DNA from: Struthio camelus
Lineage: Eukaryota > Chordata > Aves > Struthioniformes > Struthionidae
Direction of reading: 5' to 3'
DNA length: 64,000 bases
NCBI RefSeq assembly: GCF_040807025.1
Contig: NC_090946.1
Coordinates: 82,892,641-82,956,640, forward strand
Shown here: positions 59,701-64,000 of the stretch, one piece after another
How the letters are laid out: every line of letters begins with the position of its first letter
Numbering within the stretch: position 1 is the first letter of the stretch
Translations under genes and position numbers: made by a program
The notes under the pieces: generated by a model
Told to the model about the DNA's origin: nothing
What the model saw: the letters and a program-made list of their open reading frames with translations, nothing else
Database searches by the model: none

Positions 59701-61627
59701 TGTTCTGCGTGGAGAAGCTTATCTTAGCTCTAAAAGTCCATTTACAATATTCCATTAATACACTTTCCTAGCAAGGAGTACAACTACAATGTCTCTATTC
59801 TCTTCCTTGATTACTCTAGTTATTCAGGAAACTCTGGCAGCTTAGCAACAGATTCTCATGACCTAGAAAACTTCAACGTGCTAAAAAGCAATGTGTATAG
59901 AACATACAAGAGCTAAACTGGAGAAAAAAATGAGGCGGTGAACAATTAAAGTCCTCAGGTATTGCTGATAGATCTACTTCTACATGCATTTGCCCATATA
60001 CATCTTTCATTATAAATGTATAGATGCTATCTATAAATGTGAGCAAAGAAAATTCTCATCTCCCAAATAGTTTTTATCCATGTTTGTTTGACTACACTCC
60101 TCTTATTCCTTAATCCTTGCAGCAATTAAGTTTTTAATTAAAGTTCATGTAAAACAAACCAAAAATCCTCAAAACACAAGCACATTAAATATGCAATACA
60201 TATTAATCATTTTTATGGGATGCATTTAATGCATATACATGATACAAAATTTCTTGTTATTGCTATTATACTCTGGAATAATGCTATTATCACTTTTAGT
60301 AACTTTACTCCACGATGTGTCTAGTTCTTACATCTTTTTGTAAAAAAATGATACTTGGACCCATTAACACAAGAATGATTCATGTGTGGTTTCTTCCTTT
60401 TTAGGAAAACACTGTTTGTAAACAATTTCTGTAGGAAAGATTTATAATTACAGAATACAAATGGGAGACAATTTGTAAACAAAATTAAATGCACATTGTC
60501 CCTTTCATAAGGCTTGGTTTAGCCCCATGAAAACATTTCCCCACCTTTTGTTTCAGCTCATCAGACAGAAGTAGAGCACTCATTATTTTTTTAATATTCT
60601 AAGTGTGCATTAAATACATAAGCAGGCTTACAGCCGGTCAGACTTAAGCACCTTACCTTTTCATGTCTCATCAGCTCTATCATTTCCATCACACTAATAA
60701 AATGGAAACAACGATCTGAGTGGTCAACCATAGAGGTAGGAAAAGGACGGTTCTGCCAAATTCTCCATTCAGACAAGGAAAGTTCATGAGTTCCCTCCTC
60801 TTTAGGCTTCTGTAGCTTAAATTAAAATTAGCAAGGAGGTTTTAATCAAGAAATTGTTTAGCAAAACCAGTCCTTACTTCTTTATCAGGAACAATAAATA
60901 CTCTGAATGAAGGAAAGTTTCTAAACATCGCAAGGGTTTAAGTCTGGTTTAAACTGAAAACATTTACATGTTCTGTGCAATCACAGTTTGTCATCAGACA
61001 AAGATATGTTGTTTTAAATGGTGAAATGACACATATAAACTCCACTTTTTTCTCTGGATCAGGATAGAGCTTGCACAACTTGAGTTTTTCTTTTAGTAAC
61101 ACTATTATAGTTACATAAACGAGGGAATGAAAAACTATGGATAAAAATATCATCATAAATACACAGCATGCTGTATGAACTTGTTAGGAGCAGAAACAGA
61201 CCTTACTGAATGAGGGAGATTACTCTTTTCAAAAGGGGAAAAAAAAAAAAAGATGTAATATTTTGTTTTTCCATTTCTAATTTACAGAACTAATGTCAGG
61301 GATGCGTTTCAGATATCTAATTCCTAAATTTTAACCTCAAAAACCAATACATAATTCTCAAAATTGCATTTTTAACATAAATATCCTTCATATTCATAGC
61401 TAACGTTGTTACCTAGTGTTTCCTCTAGGTCTCCTGTCAAAGGTAACATTACATTTAGATTAAACTCACTGATATTTCTTCAAGGTTTTCTAAAGTTTCA
61501 AACTGAATTTGAGGCAACATCAGTTCCTTTACTCCATCACTTTCTTTAAGCCTGTAAAGTCTGTCCCATATTTCAAATTCCTCAGATGACAGAGACCAAT
61601 TCTCATGACACCGTATCTCCTTTGTGC
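29625..61627 (-). CDS. FANCM: FANCM, C-terminal part (exons 12-23; 5' exons outside window)
   Basis: DNA translocase and anchor of the Fanconi anaemia core complex, acting at stalled forks and interstrand crosslinks. Exons on - strand in gene order: 61470-61627, 60657-60815, 42440-44384, 40162-40241, 39991-40059, 39310-39447, 36938-37094, 35774-35880, 33548-34114, 32373-32757, 30465-30756, 29625-29772, about 1400 codons. Phases close throughout. Human FANCM is 2048 aa, so about 650 N-terminal residues (DEAH helicase and start of the MHF-binding region) lie beyond 64000. Visible elements: end of the MHF-interaction region (exons 12-13), MM1 (FANCF binding) and MM2 (RMI binding) in the large exon 14, acidic linkers, ERCC4-like domain (exons 21-22), and (HhH)2 (exons 22-23), which pairs with FAAP24. 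Exon numbers assume the human 23-exon plan. Confidence 0.95.
30465..30756 (-). CDS. FANCM: FANCM exon 22 (ERCC4 end, HhH start)
   Basis: Encodes [49 protein letters not shown] and [20 protein letters not shown] (human [39 protein letters not shown]). Finishes the ERCC4-like fold and starts the tandem helix-hairpin-helix. Acceptor CTCCGTAG, donor ACAG|GTAACA. Confidence 0.95.
32373..32757 (-). CDS. FANCM: FANCM exon 21 (ERCC4-like domain)
   Basis: Encodes most of the XPF/ERCC4-type fold: [40 protein letters not shown], then [17 protein letters not shown]. The Lys of the catalytic E-R-K triplet is Arg, as in human, so nuclease activity is not expected. The first-motif V-D-S-R-E is kept, whereas human has V-G-G-H-E. 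Acceptor TTTGCAG, donor ACAG|GTAGGT. Confidence 0.93.
33548..34114 (-). CDS. FANCM: FANCM exon 20
   Basis: 567 nt encoding [52 protein letters not shown] and a disordered tail (human [48 protein letters not shown]). Acceptor CGCCCAG, donor GAG|GTGAGT; phase 0 at both ends. Confidence 0.95.
35774..35880 (-). CDS. FANCM: FANCM exon 19
   Basis: Encodes [20 protein letters not shown], then [15 protein letters not shown] (human SEMRAIYMKSLRSPMMNNKYKMIHK and NIFSQ). Acceptor TTAATTCAG, donor CACAG|GTGCGG. Confidence 0.93.
36938..37094 (-). CDS. FANCM: FANCM exon 18
   Basis: Encodes [20 protein letters not shown], then [10 protein letters not shown] and [13 protein letters not shown] (human [29 protein letters not shown]). 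Strongly acidic conserved block. Acceptor TTTTTTAG, donor AATG|GTGAAT. Confidence 0.93.
38825..38973 (+). mobile_element. CR1 LINE 3' end
   Basis: Classic avian CR1 tail: CTTCCCTGGAGATATTCAGA, GGTTGGACTAGATGATCTCC, AGAGGTCCCTTCCAACCTCA, then ATTCTGTGAT, followed by a short (AC)n. Sits in FANCM intron 17, antisense to the gene. Low divergence, so relatively young. Confidence 0.95.
39310..39447 (-). CDS. FANCM: FANCM exon 17
   Basis: 138 nt encoding [20 protein letters not shown], then a Lys-rich run ending KSSFTCK. Weakly conserved against human SELSSSDESENF. Acceptor CCTCTAG, donor AAG|GTATGA. Confidence 0.85.
39991..40059 (-). CDS. FANCM: FANCM exon 16
   Basis: 69 nt encoding [20 protein letters not shown] and LNM (human EVDSPLHAVKKRRFPIN), a small basic patch. 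The intron separating it from exon 15 is only 102 bp. Acceptor TTACGTAG, donor ATG|GTTAGT. Confidence 0.88.
40162..40241 (-). CDS. FANCM: FANCM exon 15
   Basis: 80 nt encoding [20 protein letters not shown] and VLKSPD (human TSNESEDDEIFRRKVKRAKGNVLNSPE). Acceptor TTCTGTAG, donor GAT|GTGAGT. A basic/acidic linker. Confidence 0.88.
41020..41385 (+). mobile_element. CR1 LINE 3' fragment, divergent
   Basis: Contains TCTGGAGGAAAAATGGCTTA, AGGACAGGTAAGC and the tail GGACCAGGCACCTCCTGGGG, TCCCTGCCCACCTGAATCC, a recognisable variant of the CR1 3' end. In FANCM intron 14. Confidence 0.7.
42363..42368 (-). terminator. FANCM: Possible intronic poly(A) signal in FANCM intron 14
   Basis: AATAAA on the - strand (within TTAAATAAATAAG) 25 bases after the in-frame TAA reached if the exon 14 donor is not used. 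Confidence 0.4.
42440..44384 (-). CDS. FANCM: FANCM exon 14 (large; MM1 and MM2)
   Basis: 1945 nt, counterpart of the large human exon 14. Starts [18 protein letters not shown] (human GECSYELEVESYLQMEDV). MM1 at about 43684-43880 ([19 protein letters not shown]; human VERFLSYSPPPLSGLSDLE). MM2 core [11 protein letters not shown] at 42981-43013 (human DLFSVTFDLGF), the motif that recruits the RMI-BLM complex. The end is placed at 42440, donor CTGC|GTATTT, because it joins LEDANLR to TSSESEDE of exon 15, as in human VEDGQLL-TSNESEDDE. The better-looking donor GTG|GTAAAG at 42396 gives a stop in exon 15. Without splicing the frame runs to a TAA at 42393-42395. Confidence 0.9.
42981..43013 (-). 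other. FANCM: MM2 motif (RMI-binding) in FANCM exon 14
   Basis: [11 protein letters not shown]. The two Phe residues in the F-x-x-x-F spacing of the human motif, which dock onto RMI1-RMI2, are kept. This links FANCM to the BLM dissolvasome. Confidence 0.85.
46220..46420 (-). mobile_element. Possible CR1-type fragment, antisense
   Basis: Phrases such as GTATTTGAAGACTGATAACA and TCTCTGAGAGGCTTCAGTAG resemble the antisense CR1 3' region, much decayed. Family call tentative. Confidence 0.4.
47160..48310 (+). mobile_element. Possible ancient CR1/L3-type LINE relic
   Basis: Decayed phrases occur in LINE order: TTGGCCCTACGTTGTTTCAC followed by ATTTTATCAGTGACCC (where the reverse transcriptase end is expected), TTGTACATTTAGGAACAGCA, then a T15 run near 47643. 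No intact frame. From memory of the consensus only. Confidence 0.4.
51420..52260 (-). mobile_element. Ancient CR1/L3-type LINE, antisense, left part
   Basis: Carries the antisense phrases of an old amniote LINE 3' half in order: GTTCCAGTCCTAGGATGACC, CAATTTTGATGCTTGTGGGA, TTAACCAGTCACTAATCAAC, TGCTCGCTTAGTTTCCACAA, AACTTGCTGGAAGTTCAAGT. Interrupted at about 52290 by a younger CR1 and resumed after 52640. Confidence 0.55.
52296..52640 (+). mobile_element. CR1 LINE 3' end, young
   Basis: Well-preserved CR1: CTCATCAACGTGTACAAGTA, TCTGAAGGGGGAGTGTCAAG, GACAGGACAAGAGGCAACGG, CTTCCCTGGAGATATTTAAA, GGTTGGACTAGATGATCTCC, TTCCAACCTCAACCATTCTG. 5'-truncated, as usual for CR1. Confidence 0.96.
52641..52830 (-). 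mobile_element. Ancient LINE, antisense, right part
   Basis: GTGGAATTCTTGAAGAGATA, CCATCTGCTCCTGGCAATTG continues the antisense LINE broken by the CR1 at 52296-52640. Confidence 0.45.
54480..56240. other. AT-rich unique intronic blocks, candidate conserved non-coding sequence
   Basis: Repeat-free sequence in FANCM intron 13 rich in TAATT/ATTAA-type homeodomain-like words (for example GAAATAATTATTAGTTTCAT at about 55818), interspersed with balanced-composition sequence at 54480-55260 and 55960-56240. No coding potential. The conservation claim is a guess from texture. Confidence 0.25.
56935..57745 (+). mobile_element. Old CR1 LINE, RT end and 3' region
   Basis: CATGAAGTCCAGCCAGTGAC, then TTGACCTGGACAACGGGACA and AGCAAGTTCGCAGATGATAT (the FADD box of the reverse transcriptase), AGGACATTTTTTCACCAAGA and the tail GGATTGGACCAGAGACCTCC. 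Frame broken by stops and indels; an inactive copy. Confidence 0.85.
58560..59300 (+). mobile_element. Fossil non-LTR reverse transcriptase fragment
   Basis: A decayed frame at 58780-58830 reads [17 protein letters not shown], resembling the Y-A-D-D-T-Q-L-Y catalytic box of L2/CR1-clade LINEs. At 58862-58900, in another frame, [11 protein letters not shown] resembles the downstream W-x-x-x-N-x-L-K-L-N-x-x-K motif. Stops and frameshifts throughout. The catalytic D-D pair is degraded (N-D). Limits approximate. Confidence 0.5.
60657..60815 (-). CDS. FANCM: FANCM exon 13
   Basis: Encodes [20 protein letters not shown], then [16 protein letters not shown], matching human LSLSEWRLWQDHPLPTHQVDHSDRCRHFIGLMQMIE. 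Donor AAAAG|GTAAGG. Two acceptors six bases apart (TTTAAG at 60816 and CTACAG at 60810) both keep frame, so the 5' end may be 60815 or 60809. Confidence 0.93.
61470..61627 (-). CDS. FANCM: FANCM exon 12
   Basis: Encodes [20 protein letters not shown], then [20 protein letters not shown], matching human FLSEEEFKLWNRLYRLRDSDEIKEITLPQVQF. Acceptor CCCCACTAG (phase 1 in), donor TCA|GTGAGT. Part of the MHF1/MHF2-binding region downstream of the helicase core. Confidence 0.93.
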
Positions 61628-64000
61628 CTAGTGGGGGAAAAAAGAAAACATTTGGGGAAAATAAGATCTATTTTAAGAAAAAGAACAAACAATAAGAACT
61701 TTGTATGATACCAGTCAAAAGAAAACATACTTCTCTGCCACAGCCAAAACCAGATATAGACAATTTGCTGTTAGAAACAAAATACCAAAATACAGTTCTA
61801 AGTATTATCATTATGGGCAAATCTACCCATTAAACCAATATTTTGGTGGAAGATCTCATATAAACAAACATATACATAGATATATACGTATGTGTCAAAC
61901 ACTAATACACCCTGTGAACAGTACAGCAATCTACACAAGGAAAACATATGGCTTAAGTAAATGTGCTTCTCAAAGGCCTTGGGGAAACACTGCAAATAAA
62001 AAAAAAGTGATTTTTCTAAGAAAAGTAACTCTTTAAATACAGAAAAGTGTAATTAATTTGCAATGCCAAAAATATTTTCTTAGTCATTCCCTCAGCCAAT
62101 CTCTTCTCAGTTTTAAAAATGAATTTTCTGTGAGCACAAAATAAGCGCTCAGACGGCAGCTTACTGAAGATAAAGCCCTGCTGCTGCTTGGCTCCAAGAC
62201 AGTAAGCTCCGAGGACAAAGAGGAAATGGAGCCATTTTGGCAGTCTGACAGCAAGGCCCAATACAACCGCTATCCCCTTTAACAGGTCCACATAAGAAAA
62301 ATGATAGATCCTTCAAAATAGTCGTCAATACAAAAAGCAAGGAATACCCAAAGCATCTGCGTTAAAGAGCAGTTAGAACATGACTGCTTTGAGAGCCTGG
62401 ATATATGAAGCTTAGAGAAAAATAATTAAGTTAATTTGGCAATCACTGCAGAAAGAATCTGGGATGAATCCGTAGCCAACACCCTATTCTAAATTAATGC
62501 TGCTTAAGAGGAATCAGCCTGTATTTCTCAAACCTCTCCAATTATAATTGCTAGAGACTATGCCTGTACAGTATGGTGTGACAATGTTTATTAGGGACTC
62601 AAAAACAAATCTCCAAAAATCTTGAGAACTAGGTTCAAGTCCTGTTGAGAGAGTGAGAGAGAGAGATCAATCAATATTGCTACTACAATATTTTTGACAT
62701 AAGTCTAGGAGATGTTGCACTCTTCATAACTAACACATAGTTCAGGGATGTAGCAGAGGAAGAAAAAAAGAGAGAGCTGACGGACCAGAAAACTAGGAAC
62801 ATTTATCAGAAAAGCATATCTCATGGTCTTTCCTTTTGTTTATGAGAATAGGAAGGGAGCAGGCGCGCTCTACCCAGCATCCATACTCCCAGACAGAACA
62901 TTGCAGCGTTGAATTTCCATGGAGTTCCGGACCGAGGGCTACCTGGACAAGGGAGAAAGGGCAAGAAAGAGTGCTCAGCTGTAGTCAAAAACCAGGCCGG
63001 TCCAAAGTGATTAGGATAACTAAAAATTTCTACTGCCTTATTTAAGACACCATCAGAAAGAAGACCCAAGAACGATGGCATGGCAAGGAACCCAGAAGGC
63101 ATTTTCAAACAGCAAGTTGCTGAAGAGGGAAAAGACAACACAAGCAAAAAATTTCATCTCCCATTCTTGAAGATGGTTGTCAAGACAACGCACCAGAACT
63201 CCCCCTAACAGTTCAGGTGACAAGCGTGCCATCCAAACAACACGGCCAGGGAGACAGCGCGAACGGCAGCTGCCTTCGGTTCTCTGTGCTACAATTTGCA
63301 CAAAGACAAGAGGAACCTGTGAGACCATGTGCTTCAGCAATACACGGTGTTCGTACTGTCCAACACTATGTAAGCATGAAGGCCTCCAAAGGCTGGCAAA
63401 ACTTAGTAACAGATACTCCTCAAAGCTCTGGGCTCAATAACAGAGGTATTCAGTTTCTGTCCCTGGGCAGAACAAATACTGTGGGCTGTCAAGACAATGA
63501 AACCCGCACCTGACAAGGCAAGGGGAAGGAATCCCCTTGTCAGGTAAAGCAGAACCGCAGGAGCCAGTAGGCACTAGGTTAATGCCCAAATTACAGGTTG
63601 CACAACTACTCCCTTAATCAGAAACAAAAATTTCACGCAATGTGAGGAAAGGCCTCACCATCTGACCCAAATACTTGGCTATCTCGGGCTAAGGAAGAAA
63701 AGCATGAGGTGAAGTCTGCTTGCAAGCCCTTTTCAGCCACTAAGCCTACTCACTATTATAAAGACAGGGAAACTGAAGCAGATACCATACTGAAGAAAAT
63801 CATCTTAAAGCAAATTATTGTGCAAGTTATCACTTCTACTTTTTAACATTTAACCCATCCCCATTGTCATTCCAGTCACCTTAGATGAGTAAACGTCACG
63901 TACTGTGACAGGACTGCAATTCCACACCGAGTGAACAGAGACAGTCAGGGACCGAGACTAACCTAACTGCTATCACCATATATGTAAAATACAATTTCAG
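61628..64000 (-). other. FANCM intron 11 (partial), no exon seen
   Basis: No frame matches the helicase C-terminal segment expected in exon 11. There is a (GA)n run at about 62647-62666. Otherwise unique-looking sequence to the window edge. Confidence 0.6.

Larger units (their letters stand above)
44385..60656 (-). other. FANCM intron 13, 16.3 kb
   Basis: Bounded by the exon 13 donor (AAAAG|GTAAGG) and exon 14 acceptor (TTCACTAG), phase 0. Contains LINE fragments (46220-46420, 47160-48310, 51420-52830, 56935-57745, 58560-59300) and AT-rich unique stretches. No long open frame, RNA gene or nested gene recognised. Confidence 0.7.

Noticed and set aside
61640-64000. FANCM helicase-domain exons at the right edge
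   Set aside because: I scanned the - strand for the conserved segment preceding exon 12 and found no match; exons 1-11 are taken to be outside the window.

Overview
The window is vertebrate nuclear DNA, almost certainly from a bird. It holds multi-exon genes with GT-AG introns, CR1 LINE 3' ends of the avian type, a CpG-island promoter and AT-rich introns. Two genes meet tail to tail: MIS18BP1 (KNL2/M18BP1) on the + strand, complete, and FANCM on the - strand, C-terminal two thirds only. The same convergent pair is known in human 14q21. Gene names and exon joins come from reading the translations against remembered human proteins and from checking that every splice phase closes; no alignment was run.

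Layout. 1-640: upstream flank with no gene seen. 640-1850: CpG island with a 42-bp minisatellite, the MIS18BP1 promoter and the first coding exon. 1261-26420: MIS18BP1 CDS in 16 exons (3555 nt, 1184 aa), poly(A) signal at 26790. 26821-29544: intergenic strip between the two 3' ends, with long C and G homopolymers, a 300-bp CA-rich repeat and a GC-rich segment. 29545-61627: FANCM exons 23 back to 12 (human-style numbering), about 1400 codons, stop at 29625-29627, poly(A) signal at 29545-29550. The helicase exons 1-11 must lie beyond position 64000. A single intron (44385-60656, 16.3 kb) fills most of the right half; it contains CR1 and older LINE remains and some repeat-free AT-rich stretches, but no recognisable nested gene.

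Function. MIS18BP1 is the DNA/nucleosome-facing subunit of the Mis18 complex that licenses CENP-A loading at centromeres after mitosis. This copy has the Mis18-binding N-terminus with two Cdk-type TP/SP sites, the SANTA domain, a CENP-C-like motif (absent from human), and a SANT/Myb domain. FANCM is the DNA translocase and scaffold of the Fanconi anaemia core complex. The visible part has the FANCF-binding MM1 region, the RMI-binding MM2 motif, and the C-terminal ERCC4-like plus (HhH)2 module that pairs with FAAP24.

The points most worth checking are the CENP-C-like motif, a duplicated splice donor beside it, a GC-AG intron inside the SANT domain, a possible truncated FANCM isoform by intronic polyadenylation, and an ERCC4 domain that keeps more of the ancestral nuclease signature than human FANCM does.
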